From positions 19,903,501 to 19,967,500 of the forward strand of contig CANUEZ040000182.1 of assembly GCA_948099385.1 (NCBI GenBank): 64,000 nucleotides of DNA, written 5' to 3'. The notes beneath the pieces were generated by a model, which did not search any database, was not told the DNA's origin, and saw only the letters and a list, made by a program, of their open reading frames with translations. Positions 51,634-63,100 of this stretch are shown here, piece by piece. The stretch is from Fasciola hepatica. Taxonomy: Eukaryota > Platyhelminthes > Trematoda > Plagiorchiida > Fasciolidae. Made by a program: the position numbers and the translations under genes. Numbering within the stretch: position 1 is the first letter of the stretch; each line of letters begins with the position of its first letter.

Positions 51634-54568
51634 CATTGGTCACAGGTTCGCCGTCCGGTTTCACTCCCCAGATGTTGGTCTAAATACATGAAAGTCTTTG
51701 ACTTGATCACCCCGGAATTCGATACCACAGATGTTCGCTGAAAACAGTGTGCCATAAATATTCCAAAACAATTTCAGTGACAGGAAAATACATGTAACCA
51801 ATTATCATGATCAGTATTATTGCTTCATTTTTTCTGTCATTTGCCTACAGTTACTTTGATAACTGGATAATGAAAGGTGCGAAATAGATGCTACACTGAA
51901 GGCATATCAGCTGCCCATGGGAAAGTGGATTCGATATTTTTGCTGTAAATATTTATTCCGTGCATCAAAATGCAAATTGCATTTGTTTCATTATTAACCT
52001 CTTTCCTTGGAACTAATGGAACCATTTTTGTTTCTTATGAATAAAATGCAAATATGCTTTTTGCTTGCTCCTGCTGATCCTTAAAGTGAGGCAAATGAGA
52101 TGTTCTATTAATTATATCTGAAAGTAATATTGTGTCAGGAGCGGAGGCTAGTTATACTCTTCTTCTCAAGCTTATGGCAATTAATAAATATTAGAAACAA
52201 ATCCTCCTTCTTCAGTGCGTTTTATGGGTCACGTGAGACAGTTCGGCGTCTTTATCAGTGAATTTGCTAGGCCCAAAATTTTCCCCGGTCCCACAAATTT
52301 GTTCGCAGTTCGGGCAGACAGTACCAGACGGGATGAAACTGGGATAACAAAAAAATTCAAATGAGAGTTCCAACCTCTTGCAGGGATTACGTTGTTCTAT
52401 TTGAATGTCTCCCTGTCTGGCAGTTTAGTGAATGCTGAAATCGAGAGATTGCAGAGCAGACCAAGGAAGGCAATCCTTGGATGTGTTATAACTGTGTGCG
52501 TGGGTGTGATCTTGAAGGGGTGCGTGACAGGATTGAGTGCGTGAATTTATGTTCGGACAGGTCCACACCGCTGAAGGCAGGCTAAGTATACTTGTTATTA
52601 TCTGATTCAAGTGGGAATTTCAGAACAAAAGAGCATGCAATGGACCGTGAATGATCAACTGCTGGGACCCAAGGCCTGATTGACTAATCTGAATGTCCCG
52701 GATGATCAGTTCCGGATGATAGTTTTCAGTAGCTCATGACTGGGTCACCCCAACTATCGACGAAACTAAGCTGAGCTCCACAATCGTTGGTTTGTGGTTT
52801 GCTACTCTCATCAACGACTCCATATATGACGTAGAATCATCATTTTATTTCCACGAAAATTTGTCATTAAACGTTCCGTTCACGAAGCTAGTCATTTTTC
52901 GTTCCCGGGCCGATCTCCGTTGTCGGGAGCTTTTCCCACAACTAACAGATGAATATGCGTCTATAGATCAACGTTTTTCCGGTCCTTTTCGTCAGTGTTT
53001 GATAATTTGCCTCTTTATAATTATCTTTCTTGGAAAGTGTTGTATTCTTGGTTAGTAGTACAACACAATAATGGCTCTCCATCTGTTTGTACGATAATGA
53101 ACACAAAACCGGGCCTCATTCGCAAGCTAACAGTAAACAAGCAAGGCACTGCGTAAGCAGAGTCGCAGAGGTAACTTCCTTGCACAGTCTAGCTTACTTC
53201 CACATTAGTTCAAGCAAGGTCGATCGATAAGAAGCTGGATCGACCAGTCAGGAATCAGTACAGGGCCGGAGATATGATTAAGTATCAACGAGCGTATGTC
53301 CGTGCATGAAAAAGATACTGATTTGTTGTCCACTTAGAAGGCTTGATTGTTCAAACCTGATACAGCAGAGACGTTTATGCTAAAGGTGGATGCATGTCAG
53401 ATAACAGAAGATGGTCCGAGCTGAAAAACAGGTAATCCACAAAATCCGCATCTTGAAGTATGCCCGTTAGTTCGCAGAACACATTATTTGATTTGGTCAC
53501 CTACCCTCGGAAGAGAAAACGCTATACAAAAATTCAGTGACCGTTCAGTTTCTTCAAATGGTTACGCCTTACTTGCAACATAGGACAGATTTTATGAAGA
53601 CGCCAAAAGTTGTTTTACCCCTATTTTGACTCGCACGGGAAAGCTACGAATAATGGCGGTAAGGATGTGACACGTCCAGTATTAGTCCCTCATAGGAACT
53701 GATGAGGGGGAGTTTCAACGTCTCTTTGTTGTCGTGTTGTATTTGATAATCGAAATGAGTTGGAGAAACACTGTTGAACAAGAGTGGCTGTGATGTTTCG
53801 TTTGACAATATTGCTACATATTCTGGAAGCAAACTGAGCAGTTCTAAAAATGTTATTGTTTTCGAACATCCTACCAATGAGATCACTTCAGATTGTAAGG
53901 TTGGTCGCGGAATGCGATAAATTATTACCCGGAAAATAATGAAGTTTCTCTAGGAAATAGAAAAATAAGCCATAAGACCGGAAATTTTGCAAATAAACGG
54001 CACAGTGAAGTCGTTTAACACGAAGGCACAAAACTGCTGTCATGTGATTCAAAGAATGATTAGAAATGTTTGCAAGCCGAAGCATATACAGTCTTTTTCT
54101 TCGGTTATCCGATGAACACGTTTGAAAATAAAATACTCCCATAAACCTCAGTTAACCAAGTAGCAACTCCCCTGAATCTATGATTTCTCCACTTTATTTT
54201 ATTTTCACACTATGAACTTTCGTAAAATGAATAAAACATAGAGTTTCTCATAGTGCATAAAGCATTCTAGTGTGAAATGATACACATCACATTGGTTGTT
54301 GTGAATTAGCTAATATCTAGAAAGCAAACCCTTCTTCAAAACACGGAAACAGCTTATCTATTTTTGCTTCTCATTTCTGCTCCAGTTTTCTGAACAAAAA
54401 TGGTGGACACTAGTTAGATTTTATATTTTCACAATGTAAGTTTTAAATCAAGGAGATGGTAAGGTAAACATAGTTCTTATCCTCTTGTTGATTTCCTCGT
54501 TTGCTTTACTCAGTCGTAACTGCGCTCTTGCTTTTCTATCTTGATTCGAAACATTTCTATCCGAAAAG

Positions 54569-54694
54569 GACACAGTGGCACTAAAATCGGACATGGAGGA
54601 AAACGAGAATCAACAATCTGGTGAGGCGGAAAAAGAGAAGGTCTACGCGGGAAAACTTCGATTCTCTTTGGATTATGACTTTCAGAAAGGAGAA
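54569..54694 (+). CDS. SYT1: Synaptotagmin exon: linker and first C2A strand
   Basis: Acceptor ATCCGAAAAG ending 54568, donor GAA|GTAAGT after 54694, 42 codons, phase 0 at both ends. An alternative AG at 54574-54575 would break phase with the previous exon, so 54569 is preferred. The exon encodes an acidic linker (SDMEENENQQSGEAEKEK) followed by YAGKLRFSLDYDFQKGE, which matches the conserved opening of synaptotagmin C2A (the G.L.FSL.YDF pattern). The intron falls directly before the second C2A strand. Confidence 0.92.
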
Positions 54695-55883
54695 GTAAGT
54701 GTTTTGCTCGTGTTGAAAACCGTTTCACGTTTGTATAATTTACTTGCTCTTCTCATTCCCCTTTCTGTCTCTCTCACCTGGGTCATTTCGTACATACACA
54801 GTGTCTTAATGAGGAGAAACAAAATATCTGTGATACACTGTCAACACAGAGACAGAGCTAGTGGGTGACAATCGTGTCCACGATTTAGGTTATCTTTTGC
54901 GATCTTTACCGTGCGTACATATCAGACACCAAGTAATAATTTGAACAAAAATTCTTGAACTTCAAGAGATATCAACCGAGATTCCTTCTAATCAGTGGTA
55001 TTCAGTTCGACAAATTTGTGTACTTTCAAAAGGAATAATGATAAAAATACCGTCACAACTGCATTCAGTTAACAAGCTTTTCACCCAACTATCCGATCAC
55101 CTTTTCCCACGTCGAGTTTCTCCGTCTTTTATCACACTATATGCTTCAAGAAAGCAGCCAGAACGATGACAGTGCATCCCTCTGGTTTCAAATCGACAGT
55201 GAACAAGGAATAAAAGTGAATGCATTTTTTTTGTGAATTGATGCACGAGTCTGTATCGTATCCGTTGTCATTCACAGTTGAAAGCTAATATGAGTACCCA
55301 CGAGGTTACTTCCAGGGATTGGGCCCTTCCTCCAAATTTATGGGGTGTACATGATCCCAACTGGGAAGGTATCCGTTGATTACTTATCACTGCTCAATCT
55401 TTTCCTGTAACAGCTGTCTAGATTTAACGTAAGGGTTTGAGTCAACAAAATCACGAACGGATCGATTGCGTGGATTGATGTGACGAGAAAGTAAGCCAAT
55501 CAAGCAATAGTTGGCCGCACTTATCAAAATGAAAGGTACTCGACGCTAACTGAAATAATCCGTTTTGGTAAAACCATTGGGTACAGTGGCCCAGCGTCTT
55601 TGGCAAACAGTATCGTCTACATTAATAAGCCAAGCCCTGTCGGTAGCCGATAGACCGGCTGTGGATATCAGAGCTGCGCGTTACTAGGACTGTTTCCAGG
55701 TAACGGACGGCAAGATGGACTTTCCGGTTGTTAGCAGTAAATAAGGTAGACTTTCCAAATAAGCTGTCTTGGCCGATCAGCTAAAGTGCTCGAGAAGGTG
55801 GGGAAATGTTCCGCTAGTCTAGCTTTATTCACTTTACCTCACCCTAGATATGCTGGCGGCACCGTAAGGCGGCACGTGTGGCC

Positions 55884-55902
55884 GGCCACTAACTGAGTTC
55901 AT
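55884..55902 (+). repeat. 19-bp repeat, copy 2
   Basis: GGCCACTAACTGAGTTCAT, identical to 48787-48805. It lies roughly 400 bases upstream of the first recognisable RTE endonuclease residues, so it may belong to the 5' untranslated part of that element. Confidence 0.6.
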
Positions 55903-56313
55903 AGCTCCAAGTTTTGTCCCACTTTTCCGAAAATGTTTTTCAGGAAGCGCGAAGTAACTATACATAAGTCATCAGCACTTCTAATCCAACGCTGCTGCCT
56001 TGCTAGAGGCTTTTGGCTGCGCAAAGTCTGCGCTGCATTTTCCAGTTGAAGACCTGCACTGAGCCGCTCAACCCAGTAGAACTACAGAGCACAACGCGAA
56101 CAACCGTGGATAATATTACTTATACAATGATTGACTTTTGTCTCGCTCGCCCTCTTATACTTTACACAAGAATTTTCTGTACAGTCTCCATTCGCGTTTA
56201 ACGTTAGTTTCCTTCAGCACACCACAAGGGAACTTCAGTCGACCGCACCGATTACACTCCCGCTGGATGAAATCCAGGATATGTCCTCTCTCACCCTTGC
56301 TCTTTGACGCCAA

Positions 56314-57000
56314 TTCACACTTGCAACTTTCAACGCGTGGACACTAATGCTTGTATGACAACTCGCGATTTTACTTGTACTCCTAAGTCCAGCGCCGTCG
56401 ATGCGTGTTGCATCCAAGAGACTCGCATTCAGGACTCCATTTCATCATCCCATTGGTTCTCCCAGCAAGTACTTCTGTGTAGTTTCGATGGCGACTTTTT
56501 GGGACACTGAGCCTGAGGCTTTTGGTCTTGCTGACGATAAAACTTCCCTCGATGATGAGGTTGAAGCGGCCTTACTGGAGCGGATCCCATTCGGCAGTCG
56601 GTTGCTCGCGGTGAGACTAAGAGGTTGCTGCAAATTAAGCTGTTCCTACCCGGATAGACGCATTTTGTTTGTCGACTTGTCGGATGCACCCACGGACTTA
56701 AGTCGAGATGAATTCGAATGTCGTTCCTAGCAAAAACTACACGGCCTCCTAAGTAAAGCAAACCAGGATGATATCGAGATTTTGGCTGGGCACGTGAATG
56801 CATTTAGGAAGTCACTTTAAGCTGGATTTCTTTAGCTTAGAAAAAGGAGAACGGTTTTTGACTCTTTTCCGTGACCAATAATTGTTTTTTGCTAGCCTGA
56901 ACTTCAGGCACTTCACTCACCGGTACGCCACTTGCCGTCTGCCCATTTCGACTCTGCAACCGACCCGGATTGACCACATCCCAATGAGCTACAAATGGCA
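56314..57000 (+). pseudogene. RTE AP-endonuclease domain remnant
   Basis: In intact RTE elements this domain nicks the target DNA. The remnant keeps the start of the fold, the catalytic Glu block (QETR) and the DH block (RIDHI). The asparagine of TFN is present near 56326. The domain is broken by a stop soon after the first block (TGA near 56356), by a frame change before the QETR block, and by further stops near 56728, 56818 and 56912. It cannot be active. Confidence 0.85.
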
Positions 57001-57799
57001 GGTCTGAATTTCGGACTTCTGTCAGTAAGGGAGCATATCCTTGACTCTGTCCACGGACTGGTACGCACCAAGGTATCCATGTGCTTCCGAGAGCTCTACA
57101 ATGGCAATTAGATTATGATAGGCTTCATGATCGATCTCCCTATCAGTCTCACTGGAAGTTAGATGTAATTCCACATGACTGCATTATTCTGCACTGGTTG
57201 TTCATCGAAAATGATTTGCTTTTCAGTGGTCAAATAAGCTGCGTCCAGTTTCATCACGCCGTGAAACTGTATTTCTGCCTAGTCTCTGCGCTTTCTTCAT
57301 GCACGCCAGTCGACCTAGGTTGGAAGTGAGTACACTGAGATACTACTCATACCGAGACTAGCACCTAGAGAAAGTCTCAGTAGGGACCATGAAATCTGGT
57401 TCAGCTAAGGTGAAACTTGCTGCCACCATGAGAACTTCTAACAAACTGTTCTACAGCTTCTTCCGTAGTTTAGGAGCTAAAAGCCGCTGTGCAAGAGCCT
57501 TGGTTCGCGGCTTAAAAGCCTTCCACTTTTTTCATACTAAGGTGCACTTTTCAAGAATTGCAATGTTTTGGTCTTAGAGTAGGGAAAATACTGTATCTCG
57601 TCCGACCTACCGGAAGGAAGCCACTGGGTGTAAGAGATATATTCTGTGACGCTGAATGTTCTTCAGTTCGCAGTCAGCTGAGGTGGCTCGAATTATGGAT
57701 GGAGCTGTTCTAGACAGAGTTAAGCTGATCCTTGGCCGCCTCTAATAGCTGTTCCGGCACACGTCCCGTAGTCCTTTTAGATGCATTCGCCTTGTGAGG

Positions 57800-59283
57800 C
57801 GGTGAACCATGAAGAAATCCACGCCCTAGGACGTCACAGAGAGCAGGGTTCCTATGATCTTGCCCCGGCTTCTTTAAACGATCGCGGACGACCGTCCGTT
57901 GTATTGCTGTGATGACCAAACTGCAGAAAGGGAATTAGAAGGCACACTAAATGAGACTGAAAAGTGTTGCTTTTCTAAATTATTAGATACGGCATTTATA
58001 TAGGCACGAAATAAGTAACGGGACACATCAGCACATAGTACTGATCCATGAGCGAAGCGATTGGTATGCACACACTGGCCAGATTTTGTCACGTGCTGTG
58101 GGAGCAGATCAAGCACGCGAGAAACGTGTACTTCGATAATAAATATCCATTGTTGGACTAAGGTGAATCATGCGCGCATGGTATATTTCTCTGCGTTTGG
58201 AAATGCAATGATGCTGATTGGAGTGTACATGGAACAAATGAGCATTGGTGGTTTAAAAAAGAACTTCTCGTATCGCGTATGGATGGAACAGAACAGAATA
58301 ACTCTTCTCAAATGGCCGAAACCCATAACTGGCTCTTTATTGTCGGTAGAATCGGTTGTTCCTCCATCTCTAAGGAGCTTTAACGCCGTGATCGCGCTAA
58401 AGTTGTTAGCACGTATAGTATGTCGCAGGTGGTACCAAACGCGCCAAGTGTAATCTCGTAAGAAGTAGGCTGAATTTCATTGCGGTCTTGGGTGCTACAA
58501 TCAAATCTTTCCCTTTAATAGTTACTAGAACTCCATTAGGCATTCTAAAAAATAACAGTCATCATTTTCTAAGACATTCACGAGGCATTCTACTCCGTCG
58601 ATAGTTCCGCTCTGTGGTACTGTTGAGAAGAAACAGAGTACATGATAAATATTTCAGTCCTTAAATGCTTGTACTGTCACAATTCAGACCTAAGGCCAAC
58701 CTTCACTCACCTTGTCATCACCAGTGGAGTATGAGGAAGTTTCCCTGCATCCCCACTTTATTTTGAATTTGCCTTATGGGATGTTCTAATTAAAGCCCTG
58801 TCTGATCTTCCAAAGGGGTTTAATCTAATTTCTCCAAGGATACAGAATTTTTGACTCAAAATCCACTGACAGTATCGCCTCGCTGAGTGACAAAGCACAG
58901 GCAATGCAACATGTTTTGAGCCACTTGGTGATTGAGGTGGCCAGGTATTTTGCGTAGTTTGAGCTTTCCTTGTGCAAAGTACTCATATCAAAGTGGGAGC
59001 CTTACACCGCCCACGTGACTCGGACGTATTTTATGAATTCTTGCTCATTGTCTACCTTCCCAAGCTGTATTTATAAGTCCCAGGCAAGGCTAGGGGAAAC
59101 AACGGAGTTGACAGGCCACAACTTGGCATAGGGGTGAGAAGAAGCTTGCTTCTGCACTGATTTCAAAAGCTGCTTCCTGACTCACTCTTTGGGGCCCGAA
59201 GGGATGTGGATTGTTGTTTGTTAGAGGTGTAGAGGGACATGGTTAAGAATGGAAGCCGGTGGTGCGAAAGCTGTATTCTCTGA
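57800..59283 (+). pseudogene. RTE reverse-transcriptase domain remnant
   Basis: Palm and finger blocks are recognisable across at least three frames. The position that normally reads YADD in the palm now reads STDS (near 58861), so both catalytic Asp are not kept. The stretch between the palm and the C-terminal block is compressed to about 180 bases, much shorter than in family members, which indicates an internal deletion after about 58990. Minus-strand frames in this interval are shadows. Confidence 0.85.
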
Positions 59284-59971
59284 CTATTGACTTCTCTTGT
59301 TCCGTGGATATGAACATGTTATTCGAAAAGAGAACTTTCTCAACATCAGAAGTGCACCGCGAACAGCAAATAAACCACAGAATTACTCAATTTTGTACTA
59401 CCCGCTTCAGATATTCTGTTGTACTTGCTCTATTTAGGCAGTCGTTATTGTTACATTAGTATCGTGCTTGATTTCGAGTAGATATTAAATAGTGAAATAT
59501 AGTATAACAAACCGAGAATATGAAATTATCAAGGTTGCTTCTTGACGATCTGTATATTTCACGCTGCAAAAATCCAAAATCTTTTAGGTTATTTGCACCA
59601 ACTATACACTGTTTTCGTCTAAATCGTATGCCAGACGCTTCGATGTGTTTCTCGGTAATGAAAAGTACAATAAACATTTACTGGATGATTTCAGATAATC
59701 CATCATCATCTGATTCAATATTCCGACGGTCAGGTATATTGCACGGGAAGACAAACATGTTTTCATTTTCGCAATAGTGGGCCTCTACCATTACTGAAAG
59801 AGACGAAGCCGTGTGACTCGCATTGGTATTATTACCTCAGAAATATATTGGAAATTTTCTATCTCCTTCTCCCACACATGTTTGCGTCAAAAAATGGTAA
59901 CCGCAATATTATTCATTACCATCTTCAACAACGTCGTATCTTATCACTGTTGTCTTCACGAAATTTTGCAG

Positions 59972-60139
59972 CTAACCGTGGGCGTCCTCGAAGCGGCAGA
60001 TCTACCAGCAATGGATATGTGCGGAACATCAGATCCGTACGTGAAATTGTTTCTACTGCCTGACAAGAAGAAAAAATTCGAGACCAAAGTGCACCGGAAA
60101 ATTCTCAATCCCGTATTCAACGAAACGTTTGTGTTCAAA
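59972..60139 (+). CDS. SYT1: Synaptotagmin exon: C2A core, first Ca2+ loop
   Basis: Acceptor AAATTTTGCAG ending 59971, donor AAA|GTACGT after 60139, 56 codons, phase 0 at both ends. The exon encodes [34 protein letters not shown] and [20 protein letters not shown], a near textbook Syt1/Syt2-class C2A. The two loop-1 aspartates that bind Ca2+ (in AMD and TSD) are both present, as is the KKKK polybasic strand. One difference is Cys in place of the usual Gly in the MDMGGTSD stretch. The remaining C2A residues, including the loop-3 aspartates, and C2B are on later exons that I cannot find before the window ends. The protein is a vesicle Ca2+ sensor for regulated exocytosis, judged from the family. 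Confidence 0.97.
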
Positions 60140-63100
60140 GTACGTGTCAACTTGAAGTCCTCGGCCAATAAACTCGTGCAATCAATAATTGGTATTCATT
60201 ATATCACCTAATTTATACTTGCAGAGCTCCAACAGTCAACTAGTTCATGATTGATATCCCGTCCAAAGTAACAACTTTTAGTGCTTTCAAAGTGGCCGGA
60301 GCAATCAAAACTTTATTTTTCACTACAGTGCTGCGAACTATAGTTATAATGTTAAAAAGCAGCAGGTACCTCCTAAATAACGGGGAGGATTCCGATGGAA
60401 GCTCCCTGTTATGATCACGTGCACTTTTTGTCCATGATCAGAAGGTACGTGAAGCTATAGATAGCAGCGGGTTAGTAAATATGCAACAAATCTTGTGACT
60501 TGATATCAAGAAAACGAGGCTACTGGGGTTTCGGCATGGGAACTAAAAGGGATCGCGTTACGGCCACGGAAACAATGAACTTTGCAGGAGGTTTTACTGC
60601 TTACATGCTGCCGGCTTTAGCAATCAAACGGTTACGATTTGACGCTGTAAACCTGTGGATTTCAAGGCGCGAGGATGTCTGCGGCATTTTCATTAGGTGG
60701 ATAAGTAGGAAGTCAATGCATATCAGACGTTGTATTCGGTTCCTCACTTTACTTTCACTTATCGCTTCATCGTTTTCTGTCTGCTGCTGAAATACGAGAC
60801 ACAATTAGTTATTATTTGGCTTTCTTCGTTGTCACAGCAACAGAAACACTGTGGTTTGTGTAATGGGTCGAACTCGTTTTCCGTAAGCACATGGACCGCA
60901 TATCTGCCTTCCTAGTCCGGCTTACAACTTGATTTAACTGATAAAGATTTGCATATCCTGTTGATTTCCAAGCAGTAATTCATGCGGAATAATTCAAATG
61001 CACAAAGCTTGATATGATAGTGAATGTGTCGAAAACATAAGCTAAGTTTAGTCACACATCCCATCTAGAGGTTCTTATTGCAAACATATTATAACGACAG
61101 CTTTGTTTCCATCAGTATTCTTCAGTCAGTCGCTTAGTTTCATTTAAACTTTTACGCTGTGAAATAACCCTTTACTGATGGGACATCCGGATTCATCGTT
61201 TCCGGGTGCATATTATCTTTGGGTTATTTCTGTCATTGTATACTGATCAGGTTTCAGTAAACAACAACCTATGGTGACCTTACAGAGAACATCCTGGTTC
61301 CCACAGCTCTCCTGTTTTTACTTAGACATGTTTGCTTTCCGTTTGCTTCTATTGGAAGGTGATTTCGCGTCAGTTCATGGTAGAAAAAAGGAGTAGTGTG
61401 GTCCATGACACGATAATCACCACTGACTAACTCAATAAACTGGCAGGTAAATCAAAAATTAAAAGGAAATACCTAGACTTGAAACGACCGGTTATCGAGT
61501 GCCTTATTGTTCTATGCAAACACAAAACTGACCTTGTTTTCAAAATCTCTATTTCACCATGATAATCTTGATCTTTCCTATACTCGATATCAACTTTCAC
61601 GTACAATAACTGAAAATCCGTTTAGCTATAGTTGTGGATTCTAAAATTTTATAGTATAAGGTAACTCAGCTCAAGTCTAAAAACTTTTCTTTTTTTCCGA
61701 TCCGTTGAGGTAGCCTGCCAAATACTTAATCAACTGAAAGGATATGATATACTTTTTGTGTACGAAACGCTCTGCCTGGAGTTCGGAGCAGTGGCAGTTT
61801 TTGAAACCAATGTTCTCCAAGCCTTCATTGAAGCACAGAAAGAAAGCTCAACAAATATTGTTTCGATCGGTAGCCCAGTAAAGCGTGGGCTTATTTAAGG
61901 GTGTTGGATGATGAAACTTAGCAAATACAGTTTCATTTTATTGACAGACGAAAATGATGGGGTTTACATAACTGGTACTGTTTTTGGGACTTCAAGCTTT
62001 GCCTTCTCAGTTGCCGACACTTCTCTTTTGAGCCAAAGAAGGACCCTGGTCTTCGTGGTCATGACAATGTTTTTTACTCAGATAGTTTATCATCGGTGGT
62101 TTTCTTTTTTGGATCACAAGCTTTGGTGAACAGTTGTTTTCTAAAACTCATAATCACGTTGTTACAATGTGTGCGACGGCAATCCCTAGGGGATAGATTA
62201 TTGGATAACAACATATAGAATGGTCTTATATTTTGTGAATCCTCTAGGCAGATTATAGAATCGGCAAAGCTATGGTGCCCACCAATATTTGTGTTTTTAA
62301 CTTTCCACTGAATGAACACAATCTATGCAATGGAGTCAGTTAGAAGGGGGTCACTCAGCAATCCCATAGCTACATCGGCTTTTAATCAATGGAGATTTAT
62401 GTTAAACCGAGAATGTAAGTTATTTTAGAATTCACGAAATGTATCCCAAAAAGTGCCAGTTGATGTTTCCATATTGATGTTAAGTGGTAGTCATTTAATG
62501 AAGAACTGTGTGTTGTCTACCAGCAGCGCATTTGTCGAAATAAAATGAAACGTCTACAGAGATCGTCAATGTATCTGGTTAACTCACAATAGCTGCAATA
62601 TCCACGGTGTAAAACTAGTTTTTCAATCTGGGCACGCATATTGGCCCTGATGGTTTCGTCGACCATTTCGCTACCGAATGGTAAGACAAATTATTCTTCG
62701 ACAGGATTTGGACAGATAGGAGGCTTATGGAAAGCTGGCAAACTACACTGTCTATTGATATATAAACTGGTGCTTCTAATTTGCTGGCACATTCCACTCT
62801 CATTCTACTTCTTTTAGCGCAGCTTCTCCATGATTTTCGTGGTTTGATGCTGGCGTAGATGAGCCTCATTTCTTTTCGGATTATGCTGCGGTGCATCTGG
62901 TTATATCTGCCAAAATGGTTGGATAGTTTATTGTCTTAGCTTCTCGTGTTCAGCCGCCAGATGGTACGTATTTGTCATTGCGAGTTATTTCACACTCATG
63001 GTGATGGATCCCATCATTTGTGGTTTTGACTGACGGTAAAGATAATATCCATTGACTAAAGCAGATTCGAATACCCTTGAGTTTCTCATTCTAATTTGAT

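Larger units (their letters stand above)
49678..54568 (+). other. Synaptotagmin intron 2 (about 4.9 kb)
   Basis: Donor GTGAGT at 49678, acceptor ATCCGAAAAG ending 54568, phase 0. It carries the solo LTR at 51188-51629. The remainder shows no recognised coding or RNA element; the open frame at 52792-53055 on the plus strand has no known motif. Confidence 0.7.
56290..59283 (+). mobile_element. RTE-type LINE fossil, endonuclease plus reverse transcriptase
   Basis: Conserved blocks of an RTE protein appear in the right order on the plus strand but in shifting frames with many stops. The AP-type endonuclease shows TLATFN (near 56317), VDACCIQETRIQDS (near 56394), SRLLAVRLRG (near 56596), NQDDIEILAG (near 56760) and RIDHIPMSYKW (near 56966). 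Between domains NKLFYSFFRSLGAKS is near 57440. The reverse transcriptase shows EEIHALGRH...DLAPASL (near 57812), LKLLARI (near 58397), DIHEAFYSVDSSALW (near 58573), ASPLYFEFALWDVL (near 58736) and SLSDKAQAMQHVL (near 58876). The C-terminus shows KKLASALIS (near 59137) and DMVKNGSRWCESC ending in TGA at 59281-59283. Order and spacing indicate a near full-length insertion that is long dead. It lies in intron 3 in the same direction as synaptotagmin. Confidence 0.88.
54695..59971 (+). other. Synaptotagmin intron 3 (about 5.3 kb)
   Basis: Donor GTAAGT at 54695, acceptor AAATTTTGCAG ending 59971, phase 0. More than half of it is the decayed RTE element (about 56290-59283). A GC-richer segment ahead of that element (about 55580-55910) includes the second copy of the 19-bp repeat and may be its 5' end or another repeat. 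Confidence 0.75.

Noticed and set aside
51269..51664. Minus-strand frame of 131 codons, rich in Arg, Gln, Glu and Thr
   Set aside because: It lies almost wholly inside the solo LTR and reflects its pyrimidine-rich plus strand.
56429..56803. Minus-strand frame of 124 codons
   Set aside because: It is the shadow of the RTE endonuclease remnant on the plus strand.
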